Shown here: positions 46,064 through 55,490 of the stretch, in pieces
How positions within the stretch are numbered: position 1 is the first letter of the stretch
How the letters are laid out: each line of letters begins with the position of its first letter
Assembly (NCBI RefSeq): GCF_013087515.1
Contig: NZ_JABFCN010000001.1
Coordinates: forward strand, 1 to 64,000
Source of the DNA: Rhizobium sophorae
GTDB taxonomy: Bacteria > Pseudomonadota > Alphaproteobacteria > Rhizobiales > Rhizobiaceae
Length of the DNA: 64,000 nt
Reading direction: 5' to 3'
Notes under the pieces: model-generated
Told to the model about the DNA's origin: nothing
Database searches by the model: none
The model's input: the letters and a program-made list of their open reading frames with translations, nothing else
Made by a program: the position numbers and the translations under genes

Positions 46064-46077
46064 GATTGATATCAATC
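46064..46077. promoter_or_regulatory. Palindrome GATTGATATCAATC
   Basis: A 14-bp perfect palindrome between the TetR gene and the methyltransferase gene. A near-identical one (GATTGATTTCAATC) lies at 60933-60946 upstream of lysE. It resembles an FNR site but lacks the 4-base spacer. Binding protein unknown. Confidence 0.45.
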
Positions 46078-46197
46078 TGCAAAAACCAAAACCGCCGGCA
46101 GTATACCGCAAGTCGCCTAGTTTGGCAGCGAATTAAGCGCCAGAACATCACTCATCGACGGCAGCCAATCGGGTGTCGCGAGGGAGAGGCTTCAACA

Positions 46198-47145
46198 ATG
46201 GCAAAGTACAGAAACGGTTTACCGCAGCTCAAAGGCGGCACCTTCATTACCGATGGCGGCATGGAAACGACGATGATCTTTCAGGAAGGGATCGATCTTC
46301 CGCATTTCGCCGCCTTCGTATTGCTGGCTTCCGAGGACGGGCGGCAGCGCATGCGGAATTACTATCGCCGTTATCTCGACGTCGCACGGCGGCACGGCAC
46401 GGGCTTCGTGCTCGATACCGCCACATGGCGGGCCAACCCGGACTGGGGGCAGAAGCTCGGCTATACCAGCGAAGCCCTGAAGGCGGTCAACGAGGAAGCG
46501 GTCGACCTGCTCGTCGGCTTGCGCAGCGCCTATGAGCGGCCGGAGCAGCCGATCGTCATCAGCGGCGCGATCGGCCCGCGCGGCGACGGCTACAAGGCGG
46601 GCGTCATGGATGCCGCCGAGGCGGAAGACTACCACGCCTTCCAGATCGGGGCTTTCGCCGGCACCGAGGCGGATATGGTGAGCGCCTTCACGCTGACCAA
46701 TATCGACGAGGCGATCGGCGTGGCGCGGGCGGCACAGGCGCTCGGCATGCCCTCGGCCATTTCCTTCACGCTGGAGACGGATGGCCGGCTGGTGACGGGC
46801 CGCAGCCTTCAGGAGGCCATCGAGACGACCGACGCGATGACCGGCGGGGCGCCGGCCTATTACATGATCAATTGCGCCCACCCGACGCATTTCGAAACAG
46901 CGCTCGATCACGGAAGCGCCTGGGTGAAACGTATATCCGGCATCCGCGCCAATGCCTCGACCATGAGCCATGAGCAGCTCGACAATAGCGAGACGCTGGA
47001 TGCCGGCGATCCCGAAGATCTCGGCCGCCGCTACCGCAAGCTCATCGACCGCATGCCAGCGCTCAGCGTGCTTGGCGGCTGCTGCGGCACCGACCAGCGC
47101 CATGTCGCGGCGATTTGCGAGGCATGCCTGCCGCAGGCGGCGTAA
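46198..47145 (+). CDS. Homocysteine S-methyltransferase family protein
   Basis: 315-aa TIM barrel. FITDGGMETTMIFQEGID opens the domain; zinc-ligand cysteines are Cys226 (INCAHP) and Cys295/Cys296 (GGCCGTD). It would transfer a methyl group to homocysteine or a related thiol from S-methylmethionine, betaine or another donor; the donor is not determinable. AGGGAGAGG lies before the ATG at 46198; the frame extends upstream without a site. Confidence 0.88.
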   Translation: MAKYRNGLPQLKGGTFITDGGMETTMIFQEGIDLPHFAAFVLLASEDGRQRMRNYYRRYLDVARRHGTGFVLDTATWRANPDWGQKLGYTSEALKAVNEEAVDLLVGLRSAYERPEQPIVISGAIGPRGDGYKAGVMDAAEAEDYHAFQIGAFAGTEADMVSAFTLTNIDEAIGVARAAQALGMPSAISFTLETDGRLVTGRSLQEAIETTDAMTGGAPAYYMINCAHPTHFETALDHGSAWVKRISGIRANASTMSHEQLDNSETLDAGDPEDLGRRYRKLIDRMPALSVLGGCCGTDQRHVAAICEACLPQAA

Positions 47146-47166
47146 CGACCTGAGAGGGAGGAGAGA

Positions 47167-47397
47167 ATGACGATTGGGGGCACGATGATGCGTGAGCACC
47201 GCTGGCATGATCTGTGGCTTGCGATCACGGGACGGCAAAGGCGCACTGAGCCTGAGGCGACCGTGGAGGTGGCGCTGCAGGATAGCGATCTCGCCTTCGG
47301 GAGCTTCGACGGCCCGATGACCTACGGGCTCGAGGCGGACCGGCGCGAGGGCCGGCCCTTGCGACGCAGGCGGCTGCGGGAGCCGATCGGCTTCTGA
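47167..47397 (+). CDS. Small hypothetical protein (76 aa)
   Basis: Begins MTIGGTMMREHRWHDLWLAI and ends RRRRLREPIGF, with acidic VALQDSDLAFGSFDG in the middle. GGGAGGAGAG directly precedes the ATG. It is 21 bases after the methyltransferase gene, so probably in its operon. No family recognised. Confidence 0.55.
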   Translation: MTIGGTMMREHRWHDLWLAITGRQRRTEPEATVEVALQDSDLAFGSFDGPMTYGLEADRREGRPLRRRRLREPIGF

Positions 47398-47414
47398 CGA
47401 AAAGAAAGGCGGCG

Positions 47415-48869
47415 TCAGCCTTTGGCGACGGCGCCTTTCGTCCGTTTGGCCTTGTAGCCGGTGATCTCCTCGCCGGCGGTCGGCGAGAAGCGCAGGTTCC
47501 AGAAGGTGGCGGTGATCGAGATGATTGTGACGACGATGAAGGCGGCCGAGAAATCGCCAAGGGCCGGCGTTTCGGCGCCGTTGAAGGCCATAGAGCCGTG
47601 CAGCGCCAAGGCGCCGATGCAGATGCCGAGCGACAGCATCAGCTGCTGGAAGGTGGTGTAGAAGCTGGTGGCTGAGCTCATCCGCTCCTTGCTGATCTCG
47701 TCATAGGCAATGGTGTTATAGGCGGTGAACTGGAACGACAGGAAGAAGGCGCTGAGCACCAGGACGACGAAGATCAGCGGCATCGGCCAGTCCGGCCGGA
47801 AGGCAGCACAGAGGCCATAGCCAATCGTCCCGAGGATGCCGTTGAGGATGAGGCTCCTGCGGAAGCCCAGCCGGCGGAAGACAAACTTCGCCATCGGCTT
47901 CATGGCAAGAGCGCCAAGCGCGGTCGCGATGATGATCTGGCCGGCCGCGGCCGCAGACAGGCCGAAGCCGATCTGGAAGAGCAGCGGCAGCAGGAAGGGC
48001 TGCGCCCCTTGCGTGATGCGGGTCAGCGAACCGGCGATGACCGACGTGCCGAAGCTCGGCACCTTCATCAGCGAGAAATCCATGATCGGCGACGGGTGCT
48101 TGCGGGCATGCCTGAGATAGCCGATGCCGAAAAGCAGGCCGATGGCGATCAGGAAGATCGAGAAGGCGCCCTCCCCTTCATGGCTCGACATTTCAAAGCC
48201 GAAGAGCAGCGAGCCGAGCGAGATGCCCGAGAGGATGAAGCCGATCGTATCGAACGGACCGCTTGCCTTGCCCTTCACCTCTTCGATGTAGATCGAGACG
48301 AAGATCATGCCGATGATGCCGATCGGCACGTTGATATAAAAGATCCAGCGCCAGTCGAGATAGGTGACGATGAAGCCGCCGAGCGGCGGGCCGACGATCG
48401 GGCCGATCAGCGCCGGCACGAGCAGCCAGGACATGGCGCTGACCATATCCTTGCGGTCGACGCTGCGCATCAGCACCAGGCGCCCGACCGGCATCATCAT
48501 CGCACCGCCGATACCCTGCAGCAGCCGCGCCAGCACCAGGAAGGACAGCGTCGGCGCCAGGGCGCAAAGGATGGAGCCGACGACGAAGACAGCGATGGCC
48601 GAGCGGAAAACGGTGCGGGAGCCGAAACTGTCGGCCATCCGGCCGCTTGCCGGAATGAAGATCGCAAGGCTCAAGAGATAGGAGGTCAGGGCGATCGACA
48701 TGGCCGGGGCGCTGACGCCGAAATCGCGCGCCATGGTGGGCAGCGCGGTCGCAAGCACGGTCGCATCGATATTTTCCATCAGCATCGCACTCGCGACAAT
48801 CATCGCGATCACCCGGAAATTGGGCGTGGCGCGCCGAACCATCGGCGCCTGGTAAATCTGATCCGACAT
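47415..48869 (-). CDS. DHA2-type MFS multidrug transporter
   Basis: 484 aa, 14 predicted helices. Motif A (GRMADSFGSRTVFRSAIAVF), motif C-like GPIVGPPLGGFIVTYLDWRW and FYINVPIGIIGMIFV identify the EmrB/QacA-type drug:H+ antiporter branch. Exports hydrophobic or cationic compounds. No adjacent membrane-fusion (EmrA) gene. Convergent with the small gene at 47167. Upstream 250 bases before selO show no gene. Confidence 0.92.
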   Translation of the reverse strand: MSDQIYQAPMVRRATPNFRVIAMIVASAMLMENIDATVLATALPTMARDFGVSAPAMSIALTSYLLSLAIFIPASGRMADSFGSRTVFRSAIAVFVVGSILCALAPTLSFLVLARLLQGIGGAMMMPVGRLVLMRSVDRKDMVSAMSWLLVPALIGPIVGPPLGGFIVTYLDWRWIFYINVPIGIIGMIFVSIYIEEVKGKASGPFDTIGFILSGISLGSLLFGFEMSSHEGEGAFSIFLIAIGLLFGIGYLRHARKHPSPIMDFSLMKVPSFGTSVIAGSLTRITQGAQPFLLPLLFQIGFGLSAAAAGQIIIATALGALAMKPMAKFVFRRLGFRRSLILNGILGTIGYGLCAAFRPDWPMPLIFVVLVLSAFFLSFQFTAYNTIAYDEISKERMSSATSFYTTFQQLMLSLGICIGALALHGSMAFNGAETPALGDFSAAFIVVTIISITATFWNLRFSPTAGEEITGYKAKRTKGAVAKG

Positions 48870-49118
48870 CGTCCGGGATCACTCGCGGTGGCGCGGCGGA
48901 GCACACAAGGCAGCAGGGCCGCGGGGGATGACATGGCGCAAAGCCAAGGGGAGACGATTTGCTATACGCCTGCGTTCATGGCGGCGCTATGTCGTTTATG
49001 GCAAAGCTGCTTTGACGAGAGGTAAAGGCAGGTCACGATTCCTTGCATGGGTCTGTTCTTCGTGAAGGTCGTCATCCCCCGGCTTGCGCGGCATGCATCC
49101 TAGCCCTACCTATGAACC

Positions 49119-50621
49119 ATGACCTCCGCCCTGCAGATAAACCGGCCCGGCGCGGCCTTTCCGTTCGACAACAGCTATGTCGGCTTGCCGCAGCGCTTCT
49201 TTGCGGCCCAAGCGCCGACCGCAGTGGCGGAGCCCTGGCTGATCAAGCTCAACGAGCCGCTCGCTGCCGAGCTTGGGCTCGACGTCGAGGCCTTGCGCCG
49301 CGACGGCGCGGCGATCTTTTCCGGCAATCTCGTTCCCGAAGGAGCCGAACCGCTGGCGATGGCCTATGCGGGACATCAGTTCGGCGGCTTCTCGCCGCAG
49401 CTCGGTGACGGGCGGGCGATCCTTCTCGGCGAGGTCATCGACCGCAGCGGCAAGCGCTACGACATCCAGCTGAAGGGCGCCGGGCCAACGCCTTTTTCGC
49501 GCCGCGGCGATGGGCGGGCGGCAATCGGGCCGGTCTTGCGCGAATATATCATCAGCGAGGCGATGTTTGCGCTCGGCATTCCGGCCACGCGGGCGCTGGC
49601 GGCGGTGACGACAGGCGAGCCGGTCTATCGCGAAGAGGTGCTGCCGGGCGCGGTCTTCACCCGCGTCGCGGCCAGCCATATCCGCGTCGGCACGTTCCAG
49701 TACTTCGCGGCCAGGGGCGACACCGATGGCGTACGGGCTCTGGCCGACTATGTGATCGACCGGCACTATCCCGCGCTGAAAGAGGCCGAGAACCCCTATC
49801 TCGCGCTTTTCGAAGCCGTCTCCGAACGCCAGGCGGCGCTGATTGCTCGCTGGCTGCATGTCGGTTTCGTCCATGGCGTGATGAACACCGACAATATGAC
49901 CGTCTCCGGCGAGACGATCGACTTCGGCCCCTGCGCCTTCATGGATGCCTATGATCCGGCGACCGTCTTTTCGTCGATCGACCAGCATGGGCGTTACGCC
50001 TATGCCAACCAGCCCGGCATCGGCCAATGGAACCTCGCAAGGCTCGGCGAAACGCTGCTGCCGCTGATCGACGCCGAACCCGACAGTGCGGTCGACAAGG
50101 CCAATGCGGTGATAAAGAGTTACGGCGAACGGTTCCAGGCGCACTGGCTGGCCGGGATGCGAGATAAGATCGGGCTTGCCAGTGAAGAGGACGGCGATCT
50201 CGACTTGGTGCAGGCGCTGCTGTCGCTGATGCAGGCGCAGGGTGCCGATTTCACCCTGGCCTTCCGGCGGCTGTCGGATCTTGCCGGCGATGATGCCGCA
50301 GAGCCTGAATTTGCGGCGAGTTTCCGCGAGCCGGAAGCCGGCGGCGCATGGCTTACGCTGTGGCGCGAGCGGCTCTCACGCGATCCACAGACGGCCAGTG
50401 AGCGCGCCGTTGCGATGCGCAGCGTCAATCCCGCCTTCATTCCGCGTAATCACCGGGTCGAACAGGCGATCGAGGCCGCCGTCGAGAACGGCGATTTCTC
50501 GCTGTTCGAGGCGCTGCTCGCCGTGCTTTCGAAACCCTATGAGGACCAGCCCGGCTTTGCCGCCTATAGGGAGCCGCCGAAGCCCAGCGAACGGGTGCTT
50601 GCGACTTTCTGCGGGACGTGA
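49119..50621 (+). CDS. selO: Protein adenylyltransferase SelO (YdiU/UPF0061)
   Basis: 500-aa pseudokinase that transfers AMP to Ser/Thr/Tyr of target proteins. [33 protein letters not shown] and [20 protein letters not shown] form the nucleotide site; GVMNTDNM and [15 protein letters not shown] are the catalytic and metal loops. The C-terminus ends near FCGT and lacks the CSS selenocysteine/cysteine tail of longer members. ATG at 49119; the ribosome-binding site is not obvious. Confidence 0.93.
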   Translation: MTSALQINRPGAAFPFDNSYVGLPQRFFAAQAPTAVAEPWLIKLNEPLAAELGLDVEALRRDGAAIFSGNLVPEGAEPLAMAYAGHQFGGFSPQLGDGRAILLGEVIDRSGKRYDIQLKGAGPTPFSRRGDGRAAIGPVLREYIISEAMFALGIPATRALAAVTTGEPVYREEVLPGAVFTRVAASHIRVGTFQYFAARGDTDGVRALADYVIDRHYPALKEAENPYLALFEAVSERQAALIARWLHVGFVHGVMNTDNMTVSGETIDFGPCAFMDAYDPATVFSSIDQHGRYAYANQPGIGQWNLARLGETLLPLIDAEPDSAVDKANAVIKSYGERFQAHWLAGMRDKIGLASEEDGDLDLVQALLSLMQAQGADFTLAFRRLSDLAGDDAAEPEFAASFREPEAGGAWLTLWRERLSRDPQTASERAVAMRSVNPAFIPRNHRVEQAIEAAVENGDFSLFEALLAVLSKPYEDQPGFAAYREPPKPSERVLATFCGT

Positions 50622-50779
50622 GCGAAAATCCCTAGCGAACCGCAAAGGCCCAAGAAAGCCTCATCGCAGCCTGCGGCAATTGTGGCCGTTGAAAGGCATC
50701 TCCTTTGCGCTATCTGGCTGATCGGCGGGACTTTTCCGCCGATCCTTCACCCCGGCTAACCTCAGCGGGAGACAGCCTT

Positions 50780-53119
50780 ATGGCGATCATCGTCACCTCC
50801 ATCTTCTTCATCATCATCGGGCTCACTCTCGGCGGCGGCGGGCTCTGGCTCGTTACGCTCGGCGGCAGCGTCTTCTATCTGTTCGCCGGGCTGATGTTCC
50901 TGATTACCGCCGGGCTGCTTCTGATGCGCAAGGCGGTGGCGCTCTGGGTCTATGCGGTACTCGTCGTCGCAGCACTTGCCTGGGCGATCTGGGAGGTCGG
51001 CTTCGACTGGTGGCAGCTTGGGCCCCGCGGCGGCATGATCATCCTGCTCGGGCTCTGGCTGCTGACGCCATGGATCCGCCGGCCGCTCGGCCTGCGCAGC
51101 CCGACGGGCATCACCTACGCCGCGAACCCCTGGCCGCTCGCCGTGCCCGTCATCCTCGCCATCCTCGTTGCCCTTTATTCGATGACGACTGACCCGCATG
51201 ATCTCGCCGGCGAGCTGCCTAAGGATACGGTCGCCGCCAACCCCGCCTTCGGCGGCAGCGTGCCGGATGGAGAATGGCATCAATATGGCCGCACGCCCTT
51301 CGGCCAGCGCTATTCGCCACTCGACCAGATCACCGCCGAGAACGTCTCCACCCTCAAGGAAGCGTGGCGATACCAGACCGGCGACGTCAAGCGGCCGGAG
51401 GATATCAGCGAGACGACCTATCAGGTGACACCGCTCAAGGTGAAGGACACGCTCTATCTCTGCACTCCGCATAACTGGGCGATCGCGCTCGACGCCAAGA
51501 CCGGCAAGGAGAAATGGAAATACGACGCCAACTCCGGCATGAACCCCGACCGGCAGCATCAGACCTGCCGCGGCGTCACCTATTATGCCGATCCCGCCGT
51601 TGCCGCCGGCCAGCCCTGCGCCGAGCGTGTCTACCTGCCGACCTCCGACGCCCGGCTGATCGCACTCGATGCCGCGGACGGGAAGGTCTGCACCAGCTTT
51701 GCCGACCAGGGCGTGCTGCATCTGGAAACCGGCATGCGCTACAACCCGGCCGGCTATTATTACTCCACCTCGCCGCCGGTCGCGGTGGCGGGCAAGATCA
51801 TCGTCGGCGGGGCGGTGAACGACAATTATTCGACTGAGGAACAATCCGGCGTCATCCGCGCCTTCGACATCAACACCGGCGCGCTCATCTGGAACTGGGA
51901 TTCCGGTAATCCCGACGTGACGACGCCGCTCGCCGACGGCCAGACCTATACGACCAACTCGCCGAACAGCTGGTCGGTCTTCAGCGTCGACGAGGCACTC
52001 GGCATGGTCTACATTCCGCTCGGCAACCAGGTGCCCGACCAGCTCGGCATAGGCCGCAGCGACAATGTCGAGAAATTCTCCTCCTCGATCGTCGCGCTCG
52101 ATATCGCCACCGGGCAGTTGCGCTGGGTGCGCCAGACGGTGCATCACGATCTCTGGGACATGGACGTGCCGGCCCAGCCGGCGCTGATCGACCTGACGAA
52201 GCAGGACGGCACCGTGGTTCCGGCCCTGGTCGGCCCGACCAAACAGGGCGACCTCTATGTGCTCGACCGGCGCAGCGGCGAGCCGATCATACCGGTCAAG
52301 GAAGTCCCGGCGCCGGGCGGCGCGATCACCGGCGACCACACCTCGCCGACGCAGCCGATTTCCGACCTCACCTTCTCGCCCGAGCCGCTGAAGGAAAAGG
52401 ACATGTGGGGCGTGTCGCTGTTCGACCAGCTCGCCTGCCGCATCGACTTCCATCGCTACCACTATGAGGGCCGTTATACGCCGCCTTCGCTCAAAGGGAC
52501 GATCGTCTATCCCGGCAATTTCGGCACCTTCAACTGGGGCTCGGTGGCGGTTGATCCGGAGCGGCAGATCATGTTCGGCATGCCGACCTATCTCGCCTTC
52601 ACCTCGCGCCTGGTGCCGGCTGCCGATATTCCGCCGAGAGGCCAGGACGAGAAGGGCAGCGAACAGGGGCTGAACCGCAATGACGGCGCGCCCTACGGCG
52701 TCTTCATGGGTCCCTTCCTCGGTCTCCTGCAGATCCCCTGCCAGGCGCCGCCCTGGGGCTATGTCGCCGGCGTCGATCTGCGCACCGGCAAGATCGCCTA
52801 TATGCACAAGAACGGCACCGTGCGCGACATGACGCCATTGCCCCTGCCCTTCAAGGTGGGCGTTCCCGGCATCGGCGGGCCGATGCTGACCAAGGGTGGA
52901 GTTGCCTTCCTGGGGGCCGCGGTCGACAACTACCTGCGCGCCTATGACGTGACGAACGGCAGAGAGCTCTGGCAGGCGCGGCTTCCCGCCGGCGGCCAGG
53001 CGACGCCGATGACCTATACGGCTGATGACAACAAACAATATGTCGTCATGGTCGCCGGCGGCCACGGCTCGGTCGGCACGACGCCCGGCGATTACGTGAT
53101 CGCCTATACGCTGCCTTGA
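50780..53119 (+). CDS. gcd: Membrane-bound PQQ-dependent glucose dehydrogenase
   Basis: 779 aa. Five N-terminal helices (from IVTSIFFIIIGLTL to LAVPVILAILVALY) anchor and bind quinone. The periplasmic eight-blade propeller contains YSPLDQITAENVSTLKEAWR, CTPHNWAIALDAKTG, NPDVTTPL and HHDLWDMDVPAQP. It oxidises aldose (or quinate/shikimate) to the acid and feeds ubiquinone. GGGAG lies before the ATG at 50780. Neighbours hold no PQQ synthesis genes, so holoenzyme depends on PQQ made elsewhere or taken up. Confidence 0.93.
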   Translation: MAIIVTSIFFIIIGLTLGGGGLWLVTLGGSVFYLFAGLMFLITAGLLLMRKAVALWVYAVLVVAALAWAIWEVGFDWWQLGPRGGMIILLGLWLLTPWIRRPLGLRSPTGITYAANPWPLAVPVILAILVALYSMTTDPHDLAGELPKDTVAANPAFGGSVPDGEWHQYGRTPFGQRYSPLDQITAENVSTLKEAWRYQTGDVKRPEDISETTYQVTPLKVKDTLYLCTPHNWAIALDAKTGKEKWKYDANSGMNPDRQHQTCRGVTYYADPAVAAGQPCAERVYLPTSDARLIALDAADGKVCTSFADQGVLHLETGMRYNPAGYYYSTSPPVAVAGKIIVGGAVNDNYSTEEQSGVIRAFDINTGALIWNWDSGNPDVTTPLADGQTYTTNSPNSWSVFSVDEALGMVYIPLGNQVPDQLGIGRSDNVEKFSSSIVALDIATGQLRWVRQTVHHDLWDMDVPAQPALIDLTKQDGTVVPALVGPTKQGDLYVLDRRSGEPIIPVKEVPAPGGAITGDHTSPTQPISDLTFSPEPLKEKDMWGVSLFDQLACRIDFHRYHYEGRYTPPSLKGTIVYPGNFGTFNWGSVAVDPERQIMFGMPTYLAFTSRLVPAADIPPRGQDEKGSEQGLNRNDGAPYGVFMGPFLGLLQIPCQAPPWGYVAGVDLRTGKIAYMHKNGTVRDMTPLPLPFKVGVPGIGGPMLTKGGVAFLGAAVDNYLRAYDVTNGRELWQARLPAGGQATPMTYTADDNKQYVVMVAGGHGSVGTTPGDYVIAYTLP

Positions 53120-53150
53120 TGGCTCAAGGCTCTTCGGTTCGCGCCAATGG

Positions 53151-53286
53151 CAGCCCCACACCCTAACCCCCGCTCGCGGGGAGAGGGGACGTGTCAAAGG
53201 CGGCGCCGCGGTAGGAGGAAGCCGGTGCGGCATGTCCCTTCGCCCCGCGCGCGGGGAGAAGGTGCCGGCAGGCGGATGAGGGGCTG
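53151..53286. repeat. Inverted-repeat intergenic element
   Basis: The left part has CCCCGCTCGCGGGGAGAGG and the right part CGCCCCGCGCGCGGGGAGAAGG, with outer ends GCCCCACA and GATGAGGGGC. The halves are imperfect inverted copies, each with its own GC hairpin. It lies between the convergent gcd and beta-lactamase genes and is of the kind repeated many times in rhizobial genomes. Confidence 0.7.
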
Positions 53287-53337
53287 TTCTCAGCGATTGC
53301 ATACACTCGCGGGAAACCCGCTTCAGCTTTCTCCAGT

Positions 53338-54240
53338 TCAAACCATCTCGACGATCATACGCCCAACCTCGGCAAAGACTGGGTTGAGCTCCTTCGCCGA
53401 CGCGGTCGCCTCGGCGATGTAGACGGCTGCGACGATAGGGCCGCGATCCGGCGGCCAGATCACCGCGATATCGCCGAGAGAGCCATTCGGGCCGGTGCCG
53501 GTCTTGTCGCCGACCTTCCAATCGGCCGGCAGGCCGGCCCTGAGCCGCTCCTTGCCTGTCGTGCTCGCCACCAGCCAGGCAATCAGCCTGTCTGAGGAGG
53601 CCTCGGCCAGGACCGAGCCGAGCGTCAGGTTGCCGAGCGTGTCGAGCATCGCATCCGGTGTCGTCGTATCGCGCGGATCGCCCTTCCTGCCCTCGTTCAA
53701 CGTTGGCTCGGTGCGGTCGAGACGCGTCGTGCCGTCACCGATCGAGCGCAGCCAATCGGTCAGCCCCGCCGGACCGCCGAAACTTTCGAGCAACAGGTTG
53801 CCGGCCGTATTGTCGCTGACCGTCACCGCCGCCTCGCAGAGTTCGGCAAGGGTCATGCCATCGGTTCCGGCGTGTTTTTCGCTGAGCGGCGAATAATCGA
53901 CGAGCTTGTCCTTGCCGTAGCTCACCCGCCGGTCGAGGTTCTCCTCGCCCTTGTCGGCACGGGCAAGCACGAAAGCCGCGGCCAGCGCCTTGAAGGTGCT
54001 GCACATCGGAAAGGACTCGCTGCCGCGATAGCCGAAGGAGATGCTCGTCTCGGTATCGAGCACCGAGACGCCGAGACGGCCGCCGGTGCGTTTTTCCAAT
54101 GCGGCAAGGCGGTGTTCGATATTGTCGTCGCCCTCGCCGGTATTCTCCTTGGCCCCTTCCTCGGCACTGGCGGGAAGCGCCAGCGCAGGTAGGCAAAGGG
54201 CCGAGCCGAGCAGCGTGCGGCGGGTCAAACTGAGATCCAT
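53338..54240 (-). CDS. Class A beta-lactamase
   Basis: 300 aa with a twin-arginine signal (LTRRTLLGSALCLPALALP). The active set is complete: Ser81 in CSTFK, SDN at 142-144, Glu178 in EPTLN and KTG at 246-248. Hydrolyses penicillins and possibly cephalosporins in the periplasm after Tat export. No AmpR-type regulator is adjacent. The subclass cannot be told from sequence alone. Confidence 0.93.
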   Translation of the reverse strand: MDLSLTRRTLLGSALCLPALALPASAEEGAKENTGEGDDNIEHRLAALEKRTGGRLGVSVLDTETSISFGYRGSESFPMCSTFKALAAAFVLARADKGEENLDRRVSYGKDKLVDYSPLSEKHAGTDGMTLAELCEAAVTVSDNTAGNLLLESFGGPAGLTDWLRSIGDGTTRLDRTEPTLNEGRKGDPRDTTTPDAMLDTLGNLTLGSVLAEASSDRLIAWLVASTTGKERLRAGLPADWKVGDKTGTGPNGSLGDIAVIWPPDRGPIVAAVYIAEATASAKELNPVFAEVGRMIVEMV

Positions 54241-54311
54241 GAAATCCTCCGGCGGTGAGGCGCACAGAGCTAAAGGGCGATTGCGGCGGCATCTGGTTCC
54301 CGCGGCGGTTC

Positions 54312-54583
54312 TAGAGCCTTTCCGGGTTAGATTGCAGCATTCTGCCGGAGCAGGTTTTCGTCAGGGCAGAGGCGATTGGCGATGGGCATACCCCTTGGTA
54401 CGTCCGAGCCGATCGCCTCTGCCCTGGCGGAAAGATGCCCGGCCCTTCGGGTTGGCTGAAACGGGCCGGCTGATCGACCGGCCGGCTTGGCCGTAGAGCT
54501 GACTACGACGCGCGCCGGCCGGTCGACCATCCGACTCCGTTTGAGCCAACAGAATGCTTCAAGCTAACCCGGAAAGGCTCTAA
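54312..54583. repeat. 272-bp composite palindromic (MITE-like) element
   Basis: Terminal inverted repeats of about 33 bases with two mismatches; the outer 19 are perfect (TAGAGCCTTTCCGGGTTAG and its complement). Inside are two more perfect inverted repeats: 15 bp CAGGGCAGAGGCGAT (54362-54376 with 54412-54426), and 13 bp TCGACCGGCCGGC at 54474-54486 with its complement at about 54513-54525. It has no open frame of note. No target-site duplication is visible. Confidence 0.8.
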
Positions 54584-54640
54584 CTGGCGAACCCGGAAAT
54601 ATCCAGCTAGAAGAAGCGATATCTTCAATGGGCTACAACA

Positions 54641-55453
54641 GTGTCTCAGGAAACGGTCGCTCCATCTTCCAAACCGCGCGCCCTTCCTATGGCGTTTGGT
54701 GGCGGTGGAATTATTGGCGCTCTCGGGGGCTTGATCGGCCTCGGCGGCGCCGAATTTCGGCTGCCGCTCCTGATCGGGCTTTTCAACTTCGCTGCGCTCG
54801 AAGCGGTCATTCTCAATAAGGCCATGAGTCTCGTTGTCGTTGCATCCGCCCTGCCGTTCCGGGCAGCAACGGTACCTTTTGGAACGATTGCCGGGAATTG
54901 GCCGGCCGTAGTCAATCTCCTTGCCGGAAGCTTGCTGGGCGCATGGTTCGGAGCAGGATGGGCAACACGGCTGAAATCGGAAACGCTATACAAGGTGATT
55001 GCAGCGCTGCTCGTCGCAATCGCTATCGTCTTGGTCATTGGCCATGATGCGACAGCGGGTCAGCCTTTCCTGACTGGAAATGCCCAGATGATTGCCGGCG
55101 TTGTCGCGGGCTTCGTCATCGGGATTGTCGCATCCCTACTCGGCGTGGCGGGAGGCGAGCTGCTGATTCCGACGCTGGTGCTGCTCTTCGGTGCGGATAT
55201 CAAACTCGCCGGCAGCCTCTCCCTGGCCGTGAGCCTGCCGACAATGCTGGTTGGCTTCACGCGGTATAGCCGGGATCAGAGTTTTTCGGTTCTCGGTCGC
55301 AACAAGACCTTCTTGTTGGTGATGGCTGCGGGATCGATCGTTGGAACCTTCATCGGCGGGCGGCTGCTCGGCCTCGTGCCGAATGGTCTTCTGCTTCCAG
55401 CCCTCGCCGTGATCCTTCTGATTTCGGCTGTGAAGGTTTGGCGGCACCGATAG
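54641..55453 (+). CDS. TauE/SafE family sulfite exporter-like permease
   Basis: 270 aa, about eight helices in two repeats: GIIGALGGLIGLGGAEFRLP, then VIGIVASLLGVAGGELLIPT, the paired GLGGG motifs of the family. Exports sulfite or other organosulfur anions. GTG start at 54641 without a clear ribosome-binding site. It follows the 272-bp element; its promoter may lie inside or at the end of that element. Confidence 0.85.
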   Translation: MSQETVAPSSKPRALPMAFGGGGIIGALGGLIGLGGAEFRLPLLIGLFNFAALEAVILNKAMSLVVVASALPFRAATVPFGTIAGNWPAVVNLLAGSLLGAWFGAGWATRLKSETLYKVIAALLVAIAIVLVIGHDATAGQPFLTGNAQMIAGVVAGFVIGIVASLLGVAGGELLIPTLVLLFGADIKLAGSLSLAVSLPTMLVGFTRYSRDQSFSVLGRNKTFLLVMAAGSIVGTFIGGRLLGLVPNGLLLPALAVILLISAVKVWRHR

Positions 55454-55490
55454 TTATCCCCACCGCGACCTTATCATCCGCCCACACCGA

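Noticed and set aside
50762..53521. Very long open frame opposite the glucose dehydrogenase gene
   Set aside because: Antisense to a clear gcd gene; a product of high GC codon bias with Arg/Gly/Asp-rich nonsense sequence.
54305..54590. Target-site duplication around the 272-bp element
   Set aside because: The flanks (ggcggttc before, actggcg after) do not repeat, so transposition is not shown.
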